Shown here piece after piece: positions 18,176-26,817 of a stretch of 47,036 nucleotides of DNA (its first letter is position 1; every line of letters starts with the position of its first letter). The notes under the pieces were generated by a model that worked only from the letters and a program-made list of their open reading frames with translations, did not search any database and had not been told where the DNA came from. The translations under genes were made by a program, and so were the position numbers. This stretch comes from JAIBJN01 sp963847985 (lineage in GTDB: Bacteria; Actinomycetota; Thermoleophilia; Gaiellales; Gaiellaceae): the NCBI GenBank assembly GCA_963847985.1, contig CAWKBS010000010.1, forward strand, positions 1-47,036, read 5' to 3'.

Positions 18176-18919
18176 CTACGCCATGCCGTCACCCGGCAGG
18201 CGCACGTCTCCGGCGCGCTCCCTGAACGCCGGCACCGGGTCGGCCTCCGGGCGGGCGACGAGCAGCACCGCGCCGAGGGCGTCGCCGGCGAGGGCGTCGA
18301 CCAGGAGCTGCAGGCCGACGGCGAGCGCGAACGCCTTGTGCGCCTGCTCGCCTCCGAACGGGACGAGGTCCTCGGCCGCGGCCCGGCCGGCGAGGACGTC
18401 GCCGTGCGTCACCTTCCCCATCGAGACGTCCGCGACGAGCGGGTCCCCCTGCGAGCTGGGAACCGCGACCGCCAGCGGGTTCGTCCCGGTCAGAGCCGGC
18501 CCGCCGTCAGGGTGACCCAGGAACCGCGGCGAGGTCGCGGTCAGCACCGCCACGAGCCCGCCCTCGGCGAGCTTCCGCGCCCAGTAGCCGAGGACGCCCG
18601 TGGGCGCCGAGTCACGGGCGACGACGACACGGGCGTGGGCGGGAGGCGAGGCGAGCTGCGCCTCGACGATCGCCGCCAGCACGAGGTAGCCGAGCGCGCC
18701 CCGGCTCTCCCAGCGCTCGTAGCCCTCCTCGGCAAGCACGCGCTCGGGCCGCGCCGCCGGGTCGAGCCCGGGCCGGGCCGCGAGCCAGTCGATCCGGGAC
18801 GTGCCGTGCCCGAGCTTCCCGCGCGCGTCCGCGTCGAGGAAGTGATCGGCGAGAACTCCGGCGTCACGCTCGCCGAACCCGAGCGCGCGCAGGCGGCCGG
18901 CGGCGTCGGTCGGGCTCAG
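18176..18919 (-). CDS. LDH2/malate-lactate dehydrogenase family oxidoreductase, compact, probable CTG start
   Basis: About 247 residues if started at CTG 18919, which overlaps the mrp stop as CTGA; the first GTG is at 18739 and would lose the conserved N-terminal part LADHFLDADARGKLGHGTSRID, typical of the family. Downstream is the nucleotide-binding segment PTGVLGYWARKLAEGGL...LTGTNPLAVAVPS and VADVSMGKVTHGD, then the helix ...GGEQAHKAFALAVGLQLLVDALAG. The family uses NAD(P) to oxidise 2-hydroxy acids, and members are usually 330-350 residues; this one lacks several segments, notably a long central insertion and the usual C-terminal helices. It may be a diverged or reduced enzyme. Confidence 0.65.
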   Translation of the reverse strand: MSPTDAAGRLRALGFGERDAGVLADHFLDADARGKLGHGTSRIDWLAARPGLDPAARPERVLAEEGYERWESRGALGYLVLAAIVEAQLASPPAHARVVVARDSAPTGVLGYWARKLAEGGLVAVLTATSPRFLGHPDGGPALTGTNPLAVAVPSSQGDPLVADVSMGKVTHGDVLAGRAAAEDLVPFGGEQAHKAFALAVGLQLLVDALAGDALGAVLLVARPEADPVPAFRERAGDVRLPGDGMA

Positions 18920-20034
18920 GTCGAGACCAGCGGGAGCGGCTTGACGATGCCGACCCCCTGCTCGCGCCGGGTCGCCGTGATCGCCTCCGCGAGTTCGACG
19001 ATCGCCCGCGAGACCTCGGTCTCCGGCTCCGCGAGCACGATCGGCTCGCCCTCGTCGGCAAGCGCGCCCAGGCGCGAGTCGAACGGGATCCGGCCCAGAA
19101 GGGGCGCCTCGACCTCAGCGGCGAGCGCCTCGCCGCCGCCGGAGCCGAAGAGCTCCTCGTGGGAGCCGTCCTCGCGCGTCCGGTAGGACATGTTCTCGAC
19201 GACGCCGAGCAGGCGCATGTTCGTCTTCCGCGCCATCTGCGCCGCGCGCACGGCCACCTGTTGCGAGGCACGGTGCGGCGTCGTGACGACGACCGCCTCG
19301 GCCCGCGGGAGGAGCTGCCCGAGCGAGATTGCGACGTCCCCGGTGCCCGGCGGCATGTCGACGACGAGCGTGTCGAGGTCGCCCCAGTGGACGTCGGAGA
19401 GGAACTGCTCGAGCGCGCGGTGCAGCATCGGACCCCGCCACATGACCGGCGTGTTCTCGTCCAGGAAGAAGCCGATCGACATCACCTTCAGGTCGCCGCG
19501 GACCGGCGGGACGATCATGGCCCGGTCCCCGCCGTCGACGGCGACCGGTCGCTGGTGGACGCCGAGCATGTGCGGGATCGAGTAGCCGTAGACGTCGGCA
19601 TCGAGGACGCCGGTGCTCTGCCCGAGGCCCGAGAACGCGGCCGCCAGGTTGGCGGCGAGCGACGACTTGCCCACGCCGCCCTTGCCGCTCGCGATGGCGA
19701 GCACGCGCGTGCCCGAATCGACCGAGATCCCCGGGGTCCGCTCGCTCACCCCGCCGCGCAGGCGAGCCGTCAGCGCCGCCTTCTCGTCCGGCGTCATCAC
19801 GTCGAAGCCGAGCTCGACCTCCTCCACCTCGTCGAGCGGGAGGAGCGCCTGCTCGACCTGCTCCTGGAAGCTCGCGCGAAGCGGGCAGCCGGGAACGGTG
19901 AGCGCGATCACCACCCGGACGCGCCGATCCTCGACGACGACCTCACGCACCATGTCGAGCTCGATCACGGAGCGCCCAAGCTCGGGGTCGTAGACGCCCT
20001 CGAGCGCCGTCAGGATCTGCTCTCGCGAGGCCAT
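18916..20034 (-). CDS. mrp: Mrp/ApbC-type P-loop iron-sulfur cluster carrier ATPase
   Basis: 372 residues from ATG 20034. N-terminal DUF59 (MIP18-like) domain, about residues 1-85, including VIALTVPGCPL with its conserved Cys, followed by the ParA/MinD-type P-loop IASGKGGVGKSSLAANLA near residue 113, switch region LDADVYGYSIPHML, and DTLVVDMPPGTGDV. Typical of scaffold/carrier proteins that deliver Fe-S clusters. The CxxC pair that many Mrp proteins have after VENMSY is absent (here RTREDGSHEELFG), as in some actinobacterial members. Divergent from the response regulator, 39 bases apart. Confidence 0.9.
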   Translation of the reverse strand: MASREQILTALEGVYDPELGRSVIELDMVREVVVEDRRVRVVIALTVPGCPLRASFQEQVEQALLPLDEVEEVELGFDVMTPDEKAALTARLRGGVSERTPGISVDSGTRVLAIASGKGGVGKSSLAANLAAAFSGLGQSTGVLDADVYGYSIPHMLGVHQRPVAVDGGDRAMIVPPVRGDLKVMSIGFFLDENTPVMWRGPMLHRALEQFLSDVHWGDLDTLVVDMPPGTGDVAISLGQLLPRAEAVVVTTPHRASQQVAVRAAQMARKTNMRLLGVVENMSYRTREDGSHEELFGSGGGEALAAEVEAPLLGRIPFDSRLGALADEGEPIVLAEPETEVSRAIVELAEAITATRREQGVGIVKPLPLVST

Positions 20035-20073
20035 AACGCAAGGCTAGCAGCGGCGAAGTGCAAGATTGCCGCA

Positions 20074-20754
20074 GTGGACGCGCGCATCCTCCTGGTCGAG
20101 GACGACGCCTCCATCCGGGAGACGACGTCGCTCGGACTGGAGAGGGCGGGCTTCGCCGTGGCGACGGCCTCCGACGGGAACGAGGCGCTGGACCGCTTCC
20201 GGCGCGAGAGCTTCGACCTGCTCGTCCTCGACCTGATGCTCCCCGGTCGGGACGGCTACGACGTCTGCCGCGAGGTCCGGAGGACGAGCCGGGTGCCGAT
20301 CGTGATGCTGTCCGCCCGCAGCGAGACCGTGGACGTGGTCGTCGGCCTGGAGCTCGGCGCCGACGACTACGTCACCAAGCCGTTCGAGCTCCCGGAGCTT
20401 GTCGCGCGCGTGCGGGCGGCACTCCGGCGCACCGCCACGGGCGACGACGACGAGCGCATCGCCGCCGGCGACCTCGAGCTCGACCCCGCCGGGTTCCGCG
20501 CGCGCAAGGCCGGGGAAGAGCTCGACCTGACGGCGACCGAGTTCCGCCTCCTGCTCGAGCTGGCCGGCCACCCGGGACGAGTCTTCAGCCGCGAGCTCCT
20601 GCTCGAGCGGGTCTGGAACTACGAGTACCTCGGCGACTCGCGCCTCGTGGACGTCGCCGTGCAACGACTGCGGGCCAAGGTCGAGGACGACCCGAGCCAC
20701 CCGAAGCTGATCACGACCGTGCGCGGCGTCGGCTACCGGTTCGACAGGCCGTGA
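20074..20754 (+). CDS. OmpR-family response regulator
   Basis: 226 residues from GTG 20074. Receiver domain with acidic pair EDD (residues 9-11), phosphoacceptor Asp53 in LLVLDLMLPGRDGYD, Ser/Thr in VMLSAR and Lys in TKPFELPELV. C-terminal winged helix LTATEFRLLLELAGHPGRVFS...LITTVRGVGYRF. A weak -10 (CAAGAT) lies 7 bases upstream. Its stop overlaps the kinase GTG, so the two are coupled. The order regulator-kinase-GerMN protein is that of actinobacterial MtrA-MtrB-LpqB, suggesting cell-wall or division control. Confidence 0.93.
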   Translation: MDARILLVEDDASIRETTSLGLERAGFAVATASDGNEALDRFRRESFDLLVLDLMLPGRDGYDVCREVRRTSRVPIVMLSARSETVDVVVGLELGADDYVTKPFELPELVARVRAALRRTATGDDDERIAAGDLELDPAGFRARKAGEELDLTATEFRLLLELAGHPGRVFSRELLLERVWNYEYLGDSRLVDVAVQRLRAKVEDDPSHPKLITTVRGVGYRFDRP

Positions 20755-22181
20755 GCACGGGGCCCCGCGCCATCTACCCGGGCCGGCTGCGGCGGCGGCT
20801 GACCCTGGCGTTCGCGTTGACCGCGGGCCTCGCCGCAGCAGCCCTCGCGGCCGGCTCCTTCCTGCTCGTCCGCGAGGCGCGCCTCGATGACTCGCGCGAC
20901 CGCGCGGTGGAGCAGACGCGCTTCAACCTCGTGCTGGCATCCGAGGTCCTCCCGGCGGAAGGCCCGGAGGCGCTCCTCGACGCCTACGCGCGGCGCGGGA
21001 GCTTCGAGACCGTGCTCCTCGTGGACGGCGCGAGCTTTCCCTCGAGCCTGTCGCTGAGCGAGGAGCAGGTCCCCCTGGACCTCCAGGCCCTCGTGGAGCA
21101 GGGCCAGCTTGCCTACGAGCGCACCGACGTCGGCGACACTCCCTACCTCGTCACCGGCGGCCGGGTGCCCGGCACGGACGCGGACGAGGCGTACTTCTTC
21201 TTCTCCGAGGAGGAACTGCACGACGACCTCGCCGACCTCCGGAGCATCCTGCTCGCCGCGCTCGGCGTCGTCGTTCTCGTCGGCGGGCTCGCGGGCGCGT
21301 TCCTCGCCCGCCGGATGCTGGCGCCCGTCGCGCGCGCGAGCGAGGCGGCGCACTCGCTCGCGGAAGGGCTCCTCGACACGCGCCTGCCGGTCGAGCGCAC
21401 GGACGAGTTCGGCCTGTGGGCGGTCTCCTTCAACGAGATGGCGGACGCGCTGGAGACGAAGATCACGGCGCTCTCGGAGGCGCAGGCCCGCGAGCGGCGC
21501 TTCACGGCGGACGTGGCCCACGAGCTGCGCACGCCGCTCACCGCGATCGTGAACGAGGCCTCGCTGCTCGGCGAGCACCTCGACCGCATGCCGCCCGAGG
21601 CCCAGCGCCCGGCCGAGCTGCTCGTCGAGGACGTGAAGCGACTGCGCGACCTGGTGGAGGACCTGATGGAGATCTCGCGCCTCGACGCCGGCACCCAGCC
21701 GGTGCGGCTGGAGCGAGTCGACCTCGGCTCGCTCGTCGGCGCCGCGATCCGGGCCCGCGCCTGGCAGAGCCGGATCCGGCTCGAGTCCGAGGAGGTCGTG
21801 CTCGAGACCGATCCCCGCCGCGTCGAGCGCATCGTCGCCAACCTGGCCGGCAACGCGCTCGAGCACGGCGGCCGGGACGTCTCGGTGCGAGTCGGCCGGG
21901 ACGGCGTCGGGGCCTTCGTCGAGGTCGCCGATCACGGCCCCGGGATCGCCGCGGAGGATCTCCCGCGCCTCTTCGAGCGCTTCTACAAGGCCGATCCCGC
22001 CCGCACGGGCCACGGAACGGGGCTCGGCCTGGCGATCGCGCTCGAGAACGCGCGGCTCCTGGGCGGCGACATCGAGGTCCGGAGCGAGGCCGGCGCCGGC
22101 TCGCGGTTCACGCTCCGGCTGCCTGTTGCAGAACCGTTACACGACGGTGAGGGCGGCGTTGCGGGCGACGTGCACCCTTAG
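20751..22181 (+). CDS. Membrane sensor histidine kinase
   Basis: 476 residues from GTG 20751. Two transmembrane helices flank an extracellular sensor region of about 130 residues (first helix LTLAFALTAGLAAAALAAGSFLL; second ILLAALGVVVLVGGLAGAFL). Then a HAMP domain (LARRMLAPVARASEAAHSLAEG), the H-box RRFTADVAHELRTPLTAI with the phosphorylated His, and the HATPase domain with N-box NLAGNALEHGG, DHGPGIA and HGTGLGLAIA. Partner of the upstream regulator. MtrB-like by context. Confidence 0.92.
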   Translation: MSTGPRAIYPGRLRRRLTLAFALTAGLAAAALAAGSFLLVREARLDDSRDRAVEQTRFNLVLASEVLPAEGPEALLDAYARRGSFETVLLVDGASFPSSLSLSEEQVPLDLQALVEQGQLAYERTDVGDTPYLVTGGRVPGTDADEAYFFFSEEELHDDLADLRSILLAALGVVVLVGGLAGAFLARRMLAPVARASEAAHSLAEGLLDTRLPVERTDEFGLWAVSFNEMADALETKITALSEAQARERRFTADVAHELRTPLTAIVNEASLLGEHLDRMPPEAQRPAELLVEDVKRLRDLVEDLMEISRLDAGTQPVRLERVDLGSLVGAAIRARAWQSRIRLESEEVVLETDPRRVERIVANLAGNALEHGGRDVSVRVGRDGVGAFVEVADHGPGIAAEDLPRLFERFYKADPARTGHGTGLGLAIALENARLLGGDIEVRSEAGAGSRFTLRLPVAEPLHDGEGGVAGDVHP

Positions 22182-22208
22182 GGCCTCGTCCGCTCCCAGG
22201 AGGCTCAC

Positions 22209-23135
22209 ATGAAGGCCCTGATCGCAATCGCCGCCGCCATCCTCGCCCTCTCGGTCGGCGTGCTCGGCGCGAGCCTGATCGCCGACCAGGACGCCACCTC
22301 CGTCGGCCCGATTCCCTCCACGCCCACGAGCACGGAGGGCACGACCGAGGTCGCCCCGACGACGACGGCGGAAGAGCCGACGACCACCACCGATACCGAG
22401 CCGTCGGGCGAGACCGTCACATACCAGGTGTGGTTCGTGAACGACGACGGCCTGTTCGTCACCTACCGCACCGAGCCCGCCACCCAGCGCGTCGGCGCGG
22501 CTGCGGTCGAGGCGCTGCTCGGAGGACCTGACAGCTTCGAGGGAGGCTACGGCCTGAGCACCGCGATCCCCGAGGGCACGCAGCTGCTCGGCCTGGCGAT
22601 CGCGGACGGCATCGCCCGCGTCGACCTGACCTCCGAGTTCGAGTCGGGCGGCGGGAGCGCGTCGATGCAGGCGCGGCTGGCACAGGTCGTCTACACGCTC
22701 ACGCAGTTCCCCACGGTGAAGGGCGTTCGCTTCAGCCTCGACGGCGAGCCGATCGACGTCCTCGGCGGCGAGGGGGTCGTGATCGACCACCCGCTCGCGC
22801 GGAGGGACTACGCCGACCTCCTGCCGGTGATCCTCGTCACCAGTCCGACGCTGAACCAGACCGTTCGAAGCCCCGTCCTCATCCGCGGCAGCGCCAACGT
22901 CTTCGAGGCGAACGTCGGCATCCAGATCCTCGACGCCGACGGCGAGATCATCACCGAGACCTTCACGACGGCGACGTGCGGAACCGGCTGCCGCGGGACG
23001 TTCCGCATCCGCGTCCCCTACGAGCTCCTCGAGGGGCAGGCCGGCGACGCCACGATCGTCGTCCACGACGACGACGCGGCCGGCACAGGCACCTTCCCGA
23101 ACGAGGTGCGCATCCCGGTGCGCCTGCAGCCATGA
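22209..23135 (+). CDS. GerMN and Gmad2 domain secreted protein
   Basis: 308 residues from ATG 22209 with AGGAGG five bases before it. Signal/anchor segment (IAIAAAILALSVGVLGASL), a Thr/Pro/Glu-rich linker (residues about 35-75), a GerMN domain (VEALLGGPDSFEGGYGLSTAIPEGT; VDLTSEF; VVYTLTQFPTVKGVRF) and a C-terminal Gmad2 immunoglobulin-like domain (ILVTSPTLNQTVRSPVLIRG; GTFRIRVPYEL). GerMN plus Gmad2 is a combination found in envelope proteins and LpqB-like partners of two-component systems. No lipobox Cys is obvious, so it may be a membrane-anchored protein. Confidence 0.85.
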   Translation: MKALIAIAAAILALSVGVLGASLIADQDATSVGPIPSTPTSTEGTTEVAPTTTAEEPTTTTDTEPSGETVTYQVWFVNDDGLFVTYRTEPATQRVGAAAVEALLGGPDSFEGGYGLSTAIPEGTQLLGLAIADGIARVDLTSEFESGGGSASMQARLAQVVYTLTQFPTVKGVRFSLDGEPIDVLGGEGVVIDHPLARRDYADLLPVILVTSPTLNQTVRSPVLIRGSANVFEANVGIQILDADGEIITETFTTATCGTGCRGTFRIRVPYELLEGQAGDATIVVHDDDAAGTGTFPNEVRIPVRLQP

Positions 23136-23191
23136 CCGGCGAAAGGGCACGGCCGACGGGCGTCGAAGCACACCTCCTCCGTTCCTATGCC

Positions 23192-23197
23192 CATAAT
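23192..23197 (+). promoter_or_regulatory. Possible -10 box CATAAT before the L,D-transpeptidase gene
   Basis: CATAAT stands out in a GC-rich spacer of 88 bases, 27 bases before GTG 23224, giving a leader of roughly 20 bases that contains a weak GCAGGGA ribosome-binding sequence. No clear -35 is visible. Confidence 0.4.
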
Positions 23198-23223
23198 TCT
23201 CCTCTGAGCAGGGATAACCGACC

Positions 23224-24252
23224 GTGAACAGCCGCCGATACCGCCTCACGCGCAAGGGCGCGCGCGCCGCGACCCTCGTCGCCGCCGTGTCCATGGCCCT
23301 GGTCGGCATCGAGGCAGCCGCGCGCGCGCAGCAAGCGGACGGGAGCGGCGAGCGGCTCGATCCGGACCGGGTCATCGCCGACGGGGTCACCGTCTCGGGC
23401 ATCGCCGTCGGCGGCCTGACCGGCGTGGAGGCCGAGCGCGCGGTCAACGCGTATGCCTCGCGGCCGGTCACCGTGACCTTCCGAAGCGAGTCCTGGCGCT
23501 ACGCGCCGCAGACCCTCGGTGCGAAGGCGCAAGTCGACACCGCCGTCCAGGCGGCGCTGGGCGCGCCTTCCGGAGCAGCGCTCCCGCTTCGCGTCGAGGT
23601 CGACCAGGAGGCTCTGTCGGCCTGGAAGCGGTCCTTCGCCGCCAGCTTCGACCAGAAGCGCCGAGACGCCGCCGTCGTTCTCCGCAACCTCCGGCCGGAG
23701 CTGATCAGAGCGCGCGCCGGCCGCACGCTGTCGCGCTGGAGCGCGGGCGTCGTCCTGACGAAGGCCCTCGAGGAGCACGAGCTCGAGCCGGTGGCGCTCC
23801 CCGCGCGCCACGTCAAGCCTCGCGTCACGAACACCGACATCGGGTTCGCCATCGTGATCAAGCGCGCGTCGAACCGCCTGATCCTGTACCGCCCCGGCGG
23901 CTCGAAGGGCATGCGGGTCGTCAGGAAGTTCGGCGTCGCCACCGGCCAGCCGTCGTTCCCCACCCCGCTCGGAAACTTCGAGGTCGTCCGCAAGCAGAAG
24001 AACCCCTGGTGGCTCCCGCCCGACTCGGACTGGGCCGAGGGCGCCGAGCCGATCCCGCCGGGCCCCGGCAACCCGCTGGGGACGCGCTGGATGGGCCTCT
24101 CGACGCCGGCCGTCGGCATCCACGGGACGCCCGACGCGGCCTCGATCGGCTACTCCGCCTCCCACGGATGCATCAGGATGCTCGTCCCCGAGGCCGAGTG
24201 GCTCTTCGAGCGCGTCGAAGAGGGCACGCCCGTTTACATCCTGGACGCGTAG
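23224..24252 (+). CDS. L,D-transpeptidase with N-terminal peptidoglycan-binding domain
   Basis: 342 residues from GTG 23224. Membrane/signal segment (GARAATLVAAVSMALVGIEA), a PG_binding_4-like region (VSGIAVGGLTGVEAERAVNAY, about residues 55-140), and a C-terminal YkuD catalytic domain with the signature HGTPDAASIGYSASHGCIRM, whose final Cys and first His form the catalytic site. It makes or remodels 3-3 peptidoglycan cross-links outside the membrane. Its location after the MtrAB-like system and the GerMN protein fits a cell-wall cluster. Its stop overlaps the GNAT start by one base. Confidence 0.93.
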   Translation: MNSRRYRLTRKGARAATLVAAVSMALVGIEAAARAQQADGSGERLDPDRVIADGVTVSGIAVGGLTGVEAERAVNAYASRPVTVTFRSESWRYAPQTLGAKAQVDTAVQAALGAPSGAALPLRVEVDQEALSAWKRSFAASFDQKRRDAAVVLRNLRPELIRARAGRTLSRWSAGVVLTKALEEHELEPVALPARHVKPRVTNTDIGFAIVIKRASNRLILYRPGGSKGMRVVRKFGVATGQPSFPTPLGNFEVVRKQKNPWWLPPDSDWAEGAEPIPPGPGNPLGTRWMGLSTPAVGIHGTPDAASIGYSASHGCIRMLVPEAEWLFERVEEGTPVYILDA

Positions 24253-24848
24253 TGCCCTGGGAAGGCGCCGCGGCGCGCCTCGAAGGCCGGCTGGTCGTCG
24301 TGGAGCCGCTCGGGCCCGAGCACGAGGACGACCTGTGGGAGGCGGCACAGGACCCTGCAGTTTGGCGCTGGCTCCCGTGGCACGCCGCAGCCGACCGGCA
24401 GACCTTCCACCGCTGGCTGGAGGATGCGCTCGAGCGCGGCGAGTCCGGGCTCGACGTGCCCTTCGCGGTCGTCGACCGGCAGAGCGGGCGGGCGATCGGG
24501 AGCACGCGCTACCTCACGTTGCGCCCGGAGCACCGCGGCCTCGAGATCGGCTGGACGTGGAACGCGAGCAGCGCCTGGGGCACGGGCGCGAACGCCGAGG
24601 CCAAGCTCCTCCTCCTGCGCCACGCCTTCGAGACGCTCGGCTGCATCCGGGTCGAGTTCAAGACGGACGCGCTGAACGAGCGCTCCCGCGCCGCCCTGGA
24701 GGCGCTGCCCGCGCGCTTCGAAGGGATCTTCGCGAAGCACATGCTCGTCCGCGACGGCGCCCTGCGCGACTCCGCGTACTACGCCATCACCGACGACGAG
24801 TGGCCCGAGGTGCGCGCGAACCTCGAGCGGCGCCTCCAGACCAAGTAA
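24252..24848 (+). CDS. GNAT-family N-acetyltransferase (RimJ/Acetyltransf_3 type)
   Basis: 198 residues from GTG 24252. The layout is that of the RimJ/RimL branch: GRLVVVEPLGPEHEDDLW at the start, the strand LEIGWTWNASSAWGTGANAEAK with the acetyl-CoA-binding turn, then HAFETLGCIRVEFKTDALNERSR and the late YYAITDDEWPEV. It probably acetylates an amine on a protein or small molecule. The one-base overlap with the L,D-transpeptidase gene suggests co-transcription. Confidence 0.87.
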   Translation: MPWEGAAARLEGRLVVVEPLGPEHEDDLWEAAQDPAVWRWLPWHAAADRQTFHRWLEDALERGESGLDVPFAVVDRQSGRAIGSTRYLTLRPEHRGLEIGWTWNASSAWGTGANAEAKLLLLRHAFETLGCIRVEFKTDALNERSRAALEALPARFEGIFAKHMLVRDGALRDSAYYAITDDEWPEVRANLERRLQTK

Positions 24849-24855
24849 CAGACTG

Positions 24856-25668
24856 TTACTTGGCTCCGAGCCGCGCGCTCAGCTCGGCGCAGAGCTCGGG
24901 CGTCCCGGCGGCGACGACGCGGGAGCGGCCGGCGAGGTCGAGCGGGGCCGCGGCGAAGGGCGGGTCATCGGGAAGGTCGATCACCAGGCCGCGCTCGCGC
25001 ACGAGGAGCTGGGCCGCGGCGATGTCCACGCTACGGGCCGGCTTGAGGGAGACGACCGCGTCGACCCGGCCGGCGGCGAGGTGGCAGAGGGAGAGCGCCA
25101 GCGAGCCCATCACCCGCGTGCGAACCGCGAGCCCGACCATCTCCGCGACGTGCTGCGCGACGAGGTCCGTGCGCGTCGCCTCGAGCGAGAGGATCTCGAC
25201 CCGGTCCTTCGGCGGCGGCTCGACGAGCGGGGCGCCGTTCAGGAACGCGCCTTCGCCACGGCGCGCGACCCATTCCTCGCCGCTCCCGAAGTCGTGGACG
25301 AAGCCGAGCTCGACGTCTTCCATGCTCGGCCCCGACGCGATCGCCAGCGAGAGCGAGAAGAACGGGATGCCCCGCTTCGCGTTGAGGCTCCCGTCGATCG
25401 GGTCGCAAACGACCGTCAGCCCGTCGCCGCCGTCGCCGAAGACGCGCCGGCCGAGCTCCTCGGAGACCAGCGTGAATCCCGTCGGAACCTGTTCGAGCCG
25501 CGCAACGACGGCCGCCTCGGCCGCAGCGTCGATGGCAGTCGTCTCGTCCCCGCCCTCGCCGTCGCCCACACGCGGCTCGCGCTCGAGGCGGGTCGGCAAG
25601 TCGTGCAGCACCCGCTCGACGGCCGCGGCCGCGTCCCGGCACACCTCGAGCCAGTCGACGGCGCTCAC
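24856..25668 (-). CDS. Inositol monophosphatase family protein
   Basis: 270 residues. Metal-binding motifs of the family are present: DETTAIDAAAE, SEEL, VCDPIDGSLN, and a C-terminal SVDIAAAQLL in place of the more usual WDxAAG, where SV replaces the Trp. Likely hydrolyses inositol-1-phosphate or a related phosphate monoester with Mg2+. ATG 25668 overlaps the end of the DUF1015 gene by four bases, so the two form an operon. Convergent with the GNAT gene, 7 bases apart. Confidence 0.88.
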   Translation of the reverse strand: MSAVDWLEVCRDAAAAVERVLHDLPTRLEREPRVGDGEGGDETTAIDAAAEAAVVARLEQVPTGFTLVSEELGRRVFGDGGDGLTVVCDPIDGSLNAKRGIPFFSLSLAIASGPSMEDVELGFVHDFGSGEEWVARRGEGAFLNGAPLVEPPPKDRVEILSLEATRTDLVAQHVAEMVGLAVRTRVMGSLALSLCHLAAGRVDAVVSLKPARSVDIAAAQLLVRERGLVIDLPDDPPFAAAPLDLAGRSRVVAAGTPELCAELSARLGAK

Positions 25669-26774
25669 TCGTCGAAGGGCGAGAGGAGCAGCCCGCTCGT
25701 CAGCTTGGGGAAGAAGTAGGTGCTCTTCTGCGGCATCCGGACGCCGGCGCGCGCGAACTCCTCCACCTGGTCGACGGTGGGCGGGCGCACGAGGAACGCC
25801 GCTGTCGCCTCGCCGCTCGCGACCGCGCGCTCGGCTCCGTCCGCGCTCGCGGTGAATGCGACGTCCGAGAGGGGGAGCGAGTCGACGAGGGCCGTATCCA
25901 GCGGTTGGTCGCCGCCCTCCACGAGCACGGCGCCGTCAGGGCGCAGGAGGACGAACGCGGGGCGGTCGCGGCCGACACCGGCCAGCGCAGCCGCTGCCTC
26001 GCCCGGCCCGGCGAGCGGCGTCTGCTTCAACCCGCCGTTCAGCCGGGGCATCGGGCCGGAGGTGACCCGGTGGGTCGGGAAGATCTCCAGCCCCTCGTCG
26101 TCCAGGGCGACGAGGGCGGCGAGCACGTGCGCCGTCTCCTCGGTGCCCTCTTCCTCGTGGAAGCGTCGCGCGGTCTCGTAGCGGTGGTGTCCATCCGCAA
26201 TCAGGAGCGGGCCCTTAACCCCGGCAAGGACGCGCTCGGCCTCGACAGGATCGTCGAGGCGCCAGAGACGGCTGACGACGCCGTCGAGCTCGGCCTGCAG
26301 CACCGGCGCGCCGACGGGTGCCGGGGCGCTCCCGTGGTGGAGCATGAGAATCGGCGATGGCTTCATCCGGGTCGCCCGGAGAAGCCGTAGACGCGCCTCC
26401 TTGGGGCCGGAGAACGTCCGCTCGTGAGGGAGGACGGCGCCCTCGCCGTAGGCGTCCAGGCGGGCGCGCGCGACGATCCCACGACGCCTGCGCGGGACCC
26501 CGTCAGGCCCGGTGTAGTCCTCCTCCAGGAGCCAGACCGCGGGCCGCTCCTCGCGGCGGAGCACGCCCTGCGCCTGCCAGTCGGCGAGCAGGCGGGCGGC
26601 CTCCTCCGGGTCCTCGGGACGAACGAGCCGCACGGCGTTCCACTGGCTCCTCGCCAGCAGCCGGGCGTGGTCCTCCGGGTCGATCACGTCGTAGGGAGGG
26701 GCGACCAGATCGTCCAGCGACCCCGCCGCCGCCTCGTCGTAGCGAAGGGCGCGAAACGGCTTGAGCAGGGGCAC
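25665..26774 (-). CDS. DUF1015 family protein
   Basis: About 369 residues from GTG 26774 (PLLKPFRALRYDEAAAG), the usual start of this family; an upstream ATG at 26792 would add six residues (VSWPAV). Conserved blocks seen: VAPPYDVIDPEDHARLL, NAVRLVRPED, LLEEDYTGPDG, HERTFSGPKEARL, LIADGHHRYETARRF and a C-terminal GVRMPQKSTYFFPKLTSGLLL. Function of the family is unknown; in some phyla it sits near serine-metabolism genes. Divergent from the YhaM-like gene. Confidence 0.9.
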   Translation of the reverse strand: MPLLKPFRALRYDEAAAGSLDDLVAPPYDVIDPEDHARLLARSQWNAVRLVRPEDPEEAARLLADWQAQGVLRREERPAVWLLEEDYTGPDGVPRRRRGIVARARLDAYGEGAVLPHERTFSGPKEARLRLLRATRMKPSPILMLHHGSAPAPVGAPVLQAELDGVVSRLWRLDDPVEAERVLAGVKGPLLIADGHHRYETARRFHEEEGTEETAHVLAALVALDDEGLEIFPTHRVTSGPMPRLNGGLKQTPLAGPGEAAAALAGVGRDRPAFVLLRPDGAVLVEGGDQPLDTALVDSLPLSDVAFTASADGAERAVASGEATAAFLVRPPTVDQVEEFARAGVRMPQKSTYFFPKLTSGLLLSPFDE

Positions 26775-26782
26775 TGCGGGCC

Positions 26783-26788
26783 AGCTTA
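26783..26788 (-). promoter_or_regulatory. Possible -10 box TAAGCT for the DUF1015 gene
   Basis: TANNNT on the minus strand 8 bases before GTG 26774. If used, the upstream ATG at 26792 cannot be the start, which is why GTG 26774 was chosen. Confidence 0.4.
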
Positions 26789-26805
26789 CCATCCGTCCCC
26801 GGACC

Positions 26806-26811
26806 TAGAAT
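26806..26811 (+). promoter_or_regulatory. -10 box TAGAAT, leaderless promoter of the YhaM-like gene
   Basis: Near-consensus -10 exactly 6 bases before GTG 26818, so transcription should start at the start codon. Confidence 0.65.
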
Positions 26812-26817
26812 CGCAGG

